Assembly: GCA_948788915.1 (NCBI GenBank)
Contig: CAQFOZ010000016.1
Location: 1 to 46,430 of the forward strand
From: an uncultured Muribaculaceae bacterium
GTDB taxonomy: Bacteria; Bacteroidota; Bacteroidia; Bacteroidales; Muribaculaceae
Reading direction: 5' to 3'
Length of the DNA stretch: 46,430 nucleotides
Below are positions 8,678-15,937 of this stretch, piece after piece; within the stretch, counting starts at the first letter, position 1; every line of letters starts with the position of its first letter. The notes under the pieces are model-generated. The model was not told the origin of the DNA. It ran no database searches and saw only the letters and a list, made by a program, of their open reading frames with translations. The translations under genes were made by a program, and so were the position numbers.

Positions 8678-9346
8678 ATGCCAAAATTTGATAAGATAGC
8701 TGTTTTGAACAAAATGGCGGATGCTCCGATGGTTCCTGTGTTCTATCACAGTGTGCCGATAGTGGCATGCAATGTTGTTAAAGCGTGCTATGACGGAGGT
8801 GTGAGAGTATTTGAATTTACCAACAGGGGCGATTTTGCCCATGAGGTTTTTGCAGAAATAATGAAATTCGCCTCAAGGAAATGTCCGGATCTCGCTATTG
8901 GTGTCGGTTCTGTTGTGGATCCGGCTACAGCGGCACTCTATATACAGAGCGGGGCTTGTTTTGTGGTGGGACCTCTGTTCAATCAGGATGTCGCTGCTGT
9001 TTGTAATCGACGTGGTGTGCCATATGTCCCGGGGTGCGGCACAGTGTCGGAAGTCGGTGCTTCTCAGGAGGCCGGGTGTGATTTATGTAAGATTTTTCCG
9101 GGAGATGTACTCGGTACCAAGTTTATAAAAGGTATTCTTGCTCCAATGCCGTGGAGCCGGCTGATGGTTACCGGTGGTGTTGAACCAACGGAAGAAAATC
9201 TTACAGCATGGTTCAATTCTGGTGTGTTCTGTGTGGGTATGGGTTCGAAACTTTTCCCTAAAGAACGTGTGTCTGTCGGTGACTGGCAGTATATCACAGA
9301 TAAATGTAGATTTTCTTTGAATATAATATCTGAAATTAGAAAATGA
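8678..9346 (+). CDS. eda: KDPG/KHG aldolase
   Basis: 222-residue class I aldolase of normal length. It shows the Eda-type PMVPVFYHSVPIVACNVVKACYDGG start, with the Schiff-base lysine expected in the CDLCKIFPGD segment (about residue 150), plus GVGSVVDPATAALYIQSGA and KFIKGILAPMPWSRLMVTGGVEP. It cleaves KDPG to pyruvate and glyceraldehyde-3-phosphate. The stop codon overlaps the next start (ATGA, 9343-9346), indicating translational coupling to kduI. It sits in the same operon as kdgK. Confidence 0.9.
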   Translation: MPKFDKIAVLNKMADAPMVPVFYHSVPIVACNVVKACYDGGVRVFEFTNRGDFAHEVFAEIMKFASRKCPDLAIGVGSVVDPATAALYIQSGACFVVGPLFNQDVAAVCNRRGVPYVPGCGTVSEVGASQEAGCDLCKIFPGDVLGTKFIKGILAPMPWSRLMVTGGVEPTEENLTAWFNSGVFCVGMGSKLFPKERVSVGDWQYITDKCRFSLNIISEIRK

Positions 9347-10263
9347 AAAAAATATTTTGGTCTATATTTTTATCAGGTGTGGCTTTTACAGTTTGTGCGG
9401 AAACATCGTATACTGTAATGCGGGCATGTCATCCTGATGATGTGAAACGGTATGATACCGAACAGCTTCGCAATCATTTCATGATGCCCAAAGTAATGGA
9501 ACAGGACAAAATTAATCTGACTTATTCCATGTATGACCGTCTTATTTTCGGTGGAGTGGTACCGGTTGCCAAGACTGTGGTTCTGGAAACTATTGAACCG
9601 CTTAAATCCTCGTATTTTCTGGAGCGTAGGGAACTCGGTGTTATAAATGTAGGTGGTGATGGCATTGTCAGTGTAGACGGCAAGGATTACGAGCTGCATT
9701 TCAAGGATGCTCTTTATGTGGGACGCGGTAACAAGAATGTTACATTCCGTTCAAAAGATTCTTTGAATCCTGCCCGTTTTTATATCAATTCCACTCCGGC
9801 GCATAAGTCTTATAAAACTCAGTTGATAACAATTGACGGACGCAAGGGTACCATCAAATCCAATAGCTTTGCGGCAGGAAAGATGCAGGATAGTAATGAC
9901 AGAATAATCAACCAGCTTATAGTCGCAAATGTTCTTGAAGAGGGACCGTGTCAGTTGCAGATGGGACTTACCGAGCTCAAGCCGGGATCTGTTTGGAACA
10001 CTATGCCTGCCCATACTCATGACCGAAGAGTAGAAGCCTATTTTTATTTTAATGTTCCCGAAGGGAATGCCATATGCCATCTGATGGGCGAGCCTCAGCA
10101 AGAACGGATTGTATGGCTGCACAATGAGCAGGCCATCATGTCTCCCGAATGGTCTATCCATGCGGCTGCCGGCACATCCAACTATATGTTCATCTGGGGA
10201 ATGGGTGGAGAAAACCTTGATTATAACGATATGGATAAGGTGTCTTATACGGATATGAAATGA
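9343..10263 (+). CDS. kduI: 4-deoxy-5-ketouronate isomerase (KduI) with a signal peptide
   Basis: 306-residue KduI-family isomerase (E. coli KduI is 278). It converts 5-keto-4-deoxyuronate to 2,5-diketo-3-deoxygluconate. The zinc site is intact: PAHTHDRRVEAYFYF gives His-x-His and Glu, and WSIHAAAG gives the last His; FLERRELGVINVG and FIWGMGGEN are also conserved. The first 22 or so residues have no counterpart in E. coli KduI and form a good signal peptide: KK, a hydrophobic run and VCA before ETSYT. The only other nearby start is the ATG at 9418, which would give a cytosolic form slightly shorter than the canonical one. The ATGA overlap with eda favours 9343. Periplasmic location is therefore predicted but should be tested. 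Confidence 0.88.
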   Translation: MKKIFWSIFLSGVAFTVCAETSYTVMRACHPDDVKRYDTEQLRNHFMMPKVMEQDKINLTYSMYDRLIFGGVVPVAKTVVLETIEPLKSSYFLERRELGVINVGGDGIVSVDGKDYELHFKDALYVGRGNKNVTFRSKDSLNPARFYINSTPAHKSYKTQLITIDGRKGTIKSNSFAAGKMQDSNDRIINQLIVANVLEEGPCQLQMGLTELKPGSVWNTMPAHTHDRRVEAYFYFNVPEGNAICHLMGEPQQERIVWLHNEQAIMSPEWSIHAAAGTSNYMFIWGMGGENLDYNDMDKVSYTDMK

Positions 10264-10290
10264 TAATGAATATCGGCAAACAATTTCTCT

Positions 10291-10342
10291 GAAACAAAAT
10301 AATACAGGAACACCGAATAGCGTTCCTGTATTATTTTGTTTC
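10291..10342. terminator. Bidirectional terminator between kduI and slyD
   Basis: A perfect 21-bp inverted repeat (10291-10311 and 10322-10342) with a 10-nt loop. The outer arms are A/T-rich and the inner arms contain CAGGAAC/GTTCCTG, so either strand gives a hairpin followed by a T-rich run. It lies between convergent genes. Confidence 0.88.
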
Positions 10343-10362
10343 AGTTGTTTATTGACCCGGTA

Positions 10363-10914
10363 TTAGTGACAGCAACCGTCACCGCAACCGCCATCCCCGC
10401 ATGAGCCGCCTCCACAGCACCCTCCTCCGCAACCGGAAGTAGGATGCAGCTCCTCGGGAGTGGCAGGACGTACCTCTTTGATAATTCCGCTGTAGGTTAC
10501 AGACAGTCCGGCAAACGGATGGTTGAAGTCCATTTTAACCTTGTCACCGATCTCAAGCACTTTACCCAATACACGATATCCTTCGGCTGTCATCATGGGC
10601 AATTCGGCACCGACTGTCACTTCTTCTGCAAGTTTTCCATCCTGCATGAATATCTGTTTGTCAAGCTCGAGGATATTTTCATCGCTTCGGGGACCGAATG
10701 CCGCCTCGACAGGGAGTGTCATCTCAAATTTATCTCCCGCTTTAAGTCCGTCGATGGCTGCAAGCAATCCGGGCACAACAGCCTCGGATGCACCGAAAAC
10801 CATTACATCGGGAGCATCTTTGGGAGTTTCAAAAAGTAGTTTGCCGTTTTCGGCATCAGTAAGTTTGTATGAATATTTTACAAACATTCCGGGTTCTATC
10901 TTGTATTCTGCCAT
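10363..10914 (-). CDS. slyD: SlyD-like FKBP-type peptidyl-prolyl isomerase with Cys-rich tail
   Basis: 183-residue FKBP-type PPIase of SlyD type: an FKBP core interrupted by the insert-in-flap chaperone domain (about residues 70-130), then NHPFAGLSVTYSGIIKEV and ATPEEL, matching SlyD. The C-terminal 25 residues are almost only Gly, Cys, Asp and a final His, with seven cysteines (SGCGGGCCGGGSC and onward). That is a metal-binding tail analogous to the His/Cys-rich tail of E. coli SlyD. Expected role: cytoplasmic folding helper and nickel or other metal handling. The gene appears to stand alone, ending at a bidirectional terminator. Confidence 0.88.
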   Translation of the reverse strand: MAEYKIEPGMFVKYSYKLTDAENGKLLFETPKDAPDVMVFGASEAVVPGLLAAIDGLKAGDKFEMTLPVEAAFGPRSDENILELDKQIFMQDGKLAEEVTVGAELPMMTAEGYRVLGKVLEIGDKVKMDFNHPFAGLSVTYSGIIKEVRPATPEELHPTSGCGGGCCGGGSCGDGGCGDGCCH

Positions 10915-10979
10915 AATTTCAATATTTATTCGATTATTAAACTTTATTGTTATATTCTAAATTTGGGTAAAAGTGTCAC

Positions 10980-11756
10980 TTATTCAGGATGCTTCAGATC
11001 ATACTGTTCCTGGGGAATAATTATGTTGAAATAAAAACCATCTGCGGTCTTGTCGCGTCTGGTTTTATTTGTTTCATCCGGCACAACGGTCAGGTAGTCG
11101 TAGCCGGGTTCGATGAATTGTGCATCGGTCGCCTCATAGCCGAGAAGTTGCACCATGTCGTATTCGTGCATTGGTGAGATCACATACCACGCGTTGTCTA
11201 CATTTTCGCCTGTTCCGGTGCTTTTGATTGCCCCTAATAAGTGCTCAAGTCTGTATTCCCATATCTTTGCGCTCATGTCTTTGCGTTTCTCTTTGAGTAC
11301 ATGTACGAGGAATGACATCTGTCGAAGATCAAAAGGATTGTCTTCAAGTGCGAGCTGGGCATATTTGCGGATTGTATCAATCTCCTCTTTGGTATGTTTT
11401 GTCTTGGAACGGAGATTATCGGTTTTGCTTGTATAAGGTGATATGCGATATGGATCGAAATCTTCCTGGAACATATATCCAAGGTAGAAATGGCGATACT
11501 CGTCATTGGTCATGGTGGTGTCGTTGCTCTCATATTTTCTTTTCAGTTTTGGGAAATAATATGGAGACTTTGGATCGAGAGTCACCTTTTTGATCTGATC
11601 AAGATTAGGTTTTTCTACTGTTATTTTGCGTTTACTCGTATTCTGGTTTGTTGCCGGGCGAGTTGTCTGCGCATTGACTACCGGGACATGGCATATCATT
11701 ACGAATAACAACATTATAGCGCAGCATATCTTAATTATAGGGTATTTTCTCATCAT
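10980..11756 (-). CDS. DUF4919 family exported protein
   Basis: About 258 residues from the ATG at 11756 (a second ATG follows at 11753; the longer upstream reading needs a TTG). An N-terminal signal peptide (about residues 4-28, ending VNAQ) is followed by a low-complexity Thr/Asn/Lys stretch. The helical body contains YRHFYLGYMFQEDFDPYR and ALEDNPFDLRQMSFLVH, as in Bacteroidota DUF4919 proteins, which have TPR-like helices. The function of this family is unknown. It ends 66 bp upstream of slyD in the same direction. Confidence 0.72.
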   Translation of the reverse strand: MMRKYPIIKICCAIMLLFVMICHVPVVNAQTTRPATNQNTSKRKITVEKPNLDQIKKVTLDPKSPYYFPKLKRKYESNDTTMTNDEYRHFYLGYMFQEDFDPYRISPYTSKTDNLRSKTKHTKEEIDTIRKYAQLALEDNPFDLRQMSFLVHVLKEKRKDMSAKIWEYRLEHLLGAIKSTGTGENVDNAWYVISPMHEYDMVQLLGYEATDAQFIEPGYDYLTVVPDETNKTRRDKTADGFYFNIIIPQEQYDLKHPE

Positions 11757-12203
11757 AATAATTTGTAACAATCAAGGCATAAAGAGGATGTTGGACTTTA
11801 AACAGTTTCTAAATCATAAATTTTATTATGATTCTCTATGCCCTATTGCAAAAATAATATCTTCATCTCTATTTTGAAAATCCCTTAGCTTTTTTTATGA
11901 TTTAATTCCATTTTTAATACGTTCTGAGAGGTATAAAATGTTTAAGAGTGTGTGGAGTTCTAAACCAGATATTTTCTAATGTTCAGCGACTTGGGACAAG
12001 TCGCAATCCTAATTGTCGGGTAAGGCCGAGACCGTTAGGGGAGAATGCATGGAAGTAAAAAGAGGCGGTTAAAAAGACGGGAATAAAAACATATAGAAGA
12101 GAATAAGAAGACAGGGAAAAGAGTGATTGAAGAGGGTGGCAACGCGGTGGGGCTTTATCCGACGGTTAGGAGGGGAATTTGTCCCCGACTTCCCGAAAGG
12201 CAG
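11757..12203. other. Intergenic stretch with a REP-like hairpin
   Basis: No convincing gene is seen in this 447-bp stretch. It holds a perfect hairpin, GCGACTTG at 11986-11993 and CAAGTCGC at 11997-12004 with a GGA loop, followed by CCTAA/TTAGG and GGGG/CCCC partial pairings up to about 12190. The compact GC-rich hairpins in an AT-rich spacer resemble repetitive extragenic palindromes. CAAAAATA at 11849-11856 reads as a minus-strand -7 box (TATTTTTG) about 95 bp upstream of the DUF4919 gene, but without a good -33 partner. Confidence 0.4.
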
Positions 12204-12737
12204 TCACCTTTCGTAAAGGGCAATCGTGAGAACAAGTGCTATACCAGCCTGAATTATGGTGATGGCTGTCGGGAAACCTTTGGCCAGAAGATAACGGTGG
12301 AAGTTGCCGGTTCCGATACGTACCTTTTCTCCTTCCGGTGTGCGGTAATACAACAGGAACCCACAGAAAATTCCTATAATTACAGATAGAATCATCACTC
12401 CATAGCGCATGGATATGGATGGTGTTATTGTATAGCCTGACAGACCTATGGCCAATCCTGCAAGACCTCCTGTTATCATGCTTGTGGTGCCGCGTGTCTG
12501 TTGGCGTATCTTTTCCGGTTGAAGAATGGTTGTAAACATTACAATCATGGTCATGCAGAACCAGGATGTCAGTATTGTGGCGTTTATCGGCAGTACCGGA
12601 TAACCACCGGATGTGGCAAAGCTTAGAAGCAGTAATGCACCGAAGGAGAGGGGCGGAGCTAAAATTTGTCTGCCTCTTAGGGCAAAAAAAGATAAAGCCC
12701 ATATTAAGGATGCCAATATGATGAGTACTGTGACCAT
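12204..12737 (-). CDS. Small multi-pass membrane protein, unknown function
   Basis: 177 residues, largely hydrophobic, with about five or six predicted membrane segments (first at residues 1-18, last at 158-174) and short polar loops. No family is recognised. It lies 71 bp downstream of the MazG-type gene in the same direction and may be co-transcribed with it. The continuous frame, ATG start and composition support a real gene; nothing indicates its role. Confidence 0.6.
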   Translation of the reverse strand: MVTVLIILASLIWALSFFALRGRQILAPPLSFGALLLLSFATSGGYPVLPINATILTSWFCMTMIVMFTTILQPEKIRQQTRGTTSMITGGLAGLAIGLSGYTITPSISMRYGVMILSVIIGIFCGFLLYYRTPEGEKVRIGTGNFHRYLLAKGFPTAITIIQAGIALVLTIALYER

Positions 12738-12808
12738 GTGGAGAGGGTTAAATATTTGTTTATAAGTGCTTTTCTTGGAAGCTTAATGCTCCTGTCAGGA
12801 AATCTTAT

Positions 12809-13123
12809 TCAGAATCTGTTTTTATCCCGGATGGTTTTTTTCTTGAAACTTTCAAGGAGGGCTTCTGTGAGATTAACACCGGTTTGATTGGCAAGACATA
12901 TTACAACCCAGAGGATATCTGCCAGTTCTTCCGCCAATGCCGCTTTCGGATCTTCAAATTCACCCGGTTTGCGTTTTTGATCTCCAAATGTGCGGGAAAT
13001 TACACGTGCCAGTTCTCCGGTTTCTTCTGTAAGGACCGCCATATTGGTCAGCTCGGAGAAATATCCTTTCCCAACGGTAGAAATCCAATTGTCTACTGCA
13101 GACTGTGCTTCATCCAGTGTCAT
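12809..13123 (-). CDS. MazG-type nucleotide pyrophosphohydrolase
   Basis: 104 residues from the ATG at 13123 (MTLDEAQSAVDNWI), the usual start of this Bacteroidota family. The longer frame to 13156 would overlap the upstream gene. Metal-binding acidic residues of the all-alpha NTP-PPase fold are visible: EETGELAR (EExxE-type) and AEELADILWVVICLAN (ExxxD-type). The protein should hydrolyse a nucleoside triphosphate to the monophosphate and pyrophosphate, as a house-cleaning enzyme; the substrate is unknown. It starts 4 bp after the upstream stop, so the two genes form an operon. Confidence 0.85.
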   Translation of the reverse strand: MTLDEAQSAVDNWISTVGKGYFSELTNMAVLTEETGELARVISRTFGDQKRKPGEFEDPKAALAEELADILWVVICLANQTGVNLTEALLESFKKKTIRDKNRF

Positions 13124-13127
13124 ATCT

Positions 13128-13658
13128 TTATAAAATTGAGAGAGCGCGCAACTCATCTGCTATTTCATTGCCTGACATTATACGCCTTACAGAGAGTGTG
13201 TGGGCGAAATCATCAACTGCGGGATGAATACGCGGATTACGGAAAATACGCCCCATATATACCCGTGTTTTTTCGAACAGGTTGTCTATCTCGTCATCTT
13301 CGAGCTGGCAACTTTCTTTGGCTTCTTCTGTCATTTCCTTGCGGATTGCATCCATAAGTTCCTGCGGGACATTCTGTTTCATTCTTACAAGTGAACGGGA
13401 CATAACATTGGAAATAACCATTGATGCGGTTATATAAAAGTTGTGCACAAGATGGTTCCAGTTGGCTTTGGGAGAGATGACAGGTGATGAATTAAAATAA
13501 AAATCATTAGAGAATGTTACCATCGGCCCTGTCGCGTCAAGTGATACCTCTACTATTTTATCAATTGCGTCAAGAGCGGCAAGCGAGATTGCCATCCCTG
13601 CCAGTCCATAGGCTTTGTCATCTTCGTTAAGATATTGCAGTGTCATAGCGTTTGTCAT
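13128..13658 (-). CDS. Unknown protein co-transcribed with the MazG-type enzyme
   Basis: 176 residues, soluble, mostly helical with an acidic C-terminal half (KEMTEEAKESCQLEDDEIDNLFEK near residues 110-135, abbreviated here). No signal peptide and no recognised domain. Its stop is 4 bp before the MazG-type start, a tight spacing that implies joint translation. A possible minus-strand hairpin, ACCGATA (13683-13689) with TATCGGT (13695-13701), lies just upstream of the start. Confidence 0.65.
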   Translation of the reverse strand: MTNAMTLQYLNEDDKAYGLAGMAISLAALDAIDKIVEVSLDATGPMVTFSNDFYFNSSPVISPKANWNHLVHNFYITASMVISNVMSRSLVRMKQNVPQELMDAIRKEMTEEAKESCQLEDDEIDNLFEKTRVYMGRIFRNPRIHPAVDDFAHTLSVRRIMSGNEIADELRALSIL

Positions 13659-14004
13659 AAGTATAATCTTGATATAATCTTTACCGATAGCAAATATCGG
13701 TTGAAAAATATGAAGTGATTTAAACTTTTTTCATCGTTAAGCTTCGTTAAGATTTTGAGGATATTTTCAATATTGAGAAAGGAGCATAGCGGGCTATGTG
13801 ACTGACGAAATATGGGAAATATACCAAAATATTAATGAAGATTGATGATGAAGAAAACATATTTTCATATTCTTTTATTTTTCATAAAAAGTTTAAATCA
13901 CTTCTATGACCTCTTGTTCAGATTTAACAGAAATAAGGCATTTAAAGTTGAATGAATAAATATATCGTGTTTTTTAATTTTACAGGAATTGTTGTGAACG
14001 GCCA
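13659..14004. other. Gene-free spacer holding a long inverted-repeat element
   Basis: No gene is seen in these 346 bp. The space is mostly taken by the inverted-repeat element at 13712-13904, listed separately, plus a short hairpin at 13683-13701. The remainder (13905-14004) is AT-rich without recognisable structure. Confidence 0.6.
13712..13904. repeat. 193-bp inverted-repeat (MITE-like) element
   Basis: Perfect 19-bp terminal inverted repeats lie at 13712-13730 and 13886-13904 (outer bases GAAGTGATTTAAAC / GTTTAAATCACTTC). The interior is an imperfect continuation of the same palindrome (TTCATCGTTAA..CTTCGTTAAGATTTTG on the left against CAAAATATTAATGAAG..GATGATGAA on the right). The centre is CATAGC GG GCTATG at about 13793-13806. 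The whole element could fold as one long hairpin. TAT flanks both ends (13709-13711 and 13905-13907), a possible but weak 3-bp target duplication. There is no coding capacity. Confidence 0.75.
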
Positions 14005-15909
14005 CTAAAATTTCAGGCTTACGCCTCCATAAATACGAACTCCTTGTTGTGGCAGATCCGGTAAAAGTTCAGTATGCCGGTTCAGCAAATTGTCGGCTTG
14101 AACCCAAACATCAAAATTTTCGGATATTCCATAGGATGCCCCGAAGTTGAGTGTCGTGATGTCCGGAAGGCGCATCCCGGCAATAACTGTATCATCAAGA
14201 TTCAGACCTCCGTCAAACATTGCTTTGGTGTATATTGTGCGCACTCCTCGGTAGTTGTAGGATGCTGACAATTTTAGCCTTCTCCAGGGATTAGACTCCG
14301 CCGTGAGGCCAAGAATCCAGCGTGGGCGGTCATATCCGTTGAAATATCCGGTTTTCCCGTTTTGTGGCTGATAGTTACCCTTGGCGGTGATCTTGAATAT
14401 TTTCCCTAAGTCATAACTTAAACTGGCACCGATGCTGAAGCCGTGCATATTGGTTGTATATGATGAGTCAAAATCATATACAAGATCTTGTAAATTGCCA
14501 TATTGGTAATCTTTCTCGGGTAAGCTTCCGAATGCTTTGCCGAAGCGGTTCATTGATGCCTGGTACCATCCTCCGAGATATTCACCGCGTGCAATACGGA
14601 AAGCAAACTCCGCTCCTGCCTTGAAGCCGGAGAAAGGTCCGAATGAAACACCTAATTGTCCGTCAAGGGGGATATATACAGGACGGGTATTATATATAAG
14701 CCCTCCTTGGTAATAATCAAGTTCGTAGTTTGAGGCGAGAGTGTGCAGTTTGCTTCCTCCCAGAACATGTAGATAGAAATTTACCGGAGATGCCTCAAAA
14801 TCTAGTTTTACATCAGGTGCTATATGGAACGCCGAATATCTGTCGGAGCTGTGTCCGGCGTTGAATGCAAGATCAATGTCTGCGCCTATTCTGACAAGCA
14901 ACCTCTCTTTTGCGAAACGATAATAGGGGGTAAGTGTGAAAAGAGCGTAATTGTCGGGAGAGTAGTAAGGGAAGTTCATCAAGCTGTAAACAGGATACTC
15001 TCTGTAATCGATATCTTTTTCACCGGCATAAATCAGAATATCACCTTTCACATCCAGACCGATTAGTGATTTTTCAGCGGTCGGGAACTGAAATCCGGCT
15101 TTTATATTAATATCTGTCTCACGGTTTCCTTGTTGAGAATAAAGGTCTGGCTGTCCGGTGGCAGGGTTGGTATATTGGTTATAAAACCTGCGGTATCCGA
15201 AATATCTTGCACCTATGCCGGCATACCAGTTTATAGCATCTGTCTTGACCGGCGACAGCCAATCTATTTTTGCAGAGATGTCGTTAAGTGTCTGTGTGGG
15301 GGCGGTACGGGATTTGCCTGAATCTCCGCTTTCCCATTCCGGTGCGAAAGCGTAGTAGTTGAAGTTTCCCAGATGCCAGGACGCAGATGCCTGAAGTGTG
15401 CCGGCTCCGTTGAAGTCGTGTGAGGCGTAAATCCCTATTGTCTCATCATAGCGGTATTGCCGTGTGTCAGGATTTCCGTTCTCAAGTTTCGGTTTCCATA
15501 GAGATGTGGAATTATGCTGTATCCACGCACCGGCTTTAGTGGCTTCATTGTCGACGAATCGATAGCCTGCGGAGAGTGTGGAGTTAAGCCATGAACCAAG
15601 ACCGAGATCAAGGTAACCCCGAGTGTCGGGACAGATGCGAGTGTCTCGCCAACCGGTTGCTGCCATCGGTAACAGACGGGGCTGGAAATTGGCCGGGACA
15701 CTTTTACTGTCATAGTTGAGCGGATTGGTCTCGAGTGTGAATTTATATTGACGGGGGAGTGTGTTGATTCGGTCTATATGGAAAATCTCAGGAACATATT
15801 TTCCCTCGACGGATATCGACTGGTTGTATTGCGCGTTTGCGCTGACGTATGGAAGAGCTATGAAAATCGCTATTCCGGTTGTCTGTAATATTTTGTGGCA
15901 AGATTTCAT
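14005..15909 (-). CDS. Outer-membrane beta-barrel, TonB-dependent-receptor-like without plug
   Basis: 634 residues with a signal peptide (about 1-26, ending ANAQ). The body is a run of amphipathic strands separated by Tyr/Asn/Gly-rich turns, ending in DNLLNRHTELLPDLP and a terminal aromatic strand (VSLKF). This is the usual ending of TonB-dependent receptor barrels, but no plug domain or TonB box is visible and the length is short for a full receptor. It follows the TPR gene after 28 bp on the same strand and is likely cotranscribed. An envelope-assembly or porin-like function with the TPR partner is inference. Confidence 0.72.
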   Translation of the reverse strand: MKSCHKILQTTGIAIFIALPYVSANAQYNQSISVEGKYVPEIFHIDRINTLPRQYKFTLETNPLNYDSKSVPANFQPRLLPMAATGWRDTRICPDTRGYLDLGLGSWLNSTLSAGYRFVDNEATKAGAWIQHNSTSLWKPKLENGNPDTRQYRYDETIGIYASHDFNGAGTLQASASWHLGNFNYYAFAPEWESGDSGKSRTAPTQTLNDISAKIDWLSPVKTDAINWYAGIGARYFGYRRFYNQYTNPATGQPDLYSQQGNRETDINIKAGFQFPTAEKSLIGLDVKGDILIYAGEKDIDYREYPVYSLMNFPYYSPDNYALFTLTPYYRFAKERLLVRIGADIDLAFNAGHSSDRYSAFHIAPDVKLDFEASPVNFYLHVLGGSKLHTLASNYELDYYQGGLIYNTRPVYIPLDGQLGVSFGPFSGFKAGAEFAFRIARGEYLGGWYQASMNRFGKAFGSLPEKDYQYGNLQDLVYDFDSSYTTNMHGFSIGASLSYDLGKIFKITAKGNYQPQNGKTGYFNGYDRPRWILGLTAESNPWRRLKLSASYNYRGVRTIYTKAMFDGGLNLDDTVIAGMRLPDITTLNFGASYGISENFDVWVQADNLLNRHTELLPDLPQQGVRIYGGVSLKF

Positions 15910-15937
15910 CTCACTGTCTTTTTCGGTTACTGGCGGA

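Noticed and set aside
13124..13156. MazG-type gene starting at 13156
   Set aside because: That start overlaps the upstream gene by 29 bp; the ATG at 13123 gives the conserved MTLDEAQ N-terminus and a 4-bp gap.
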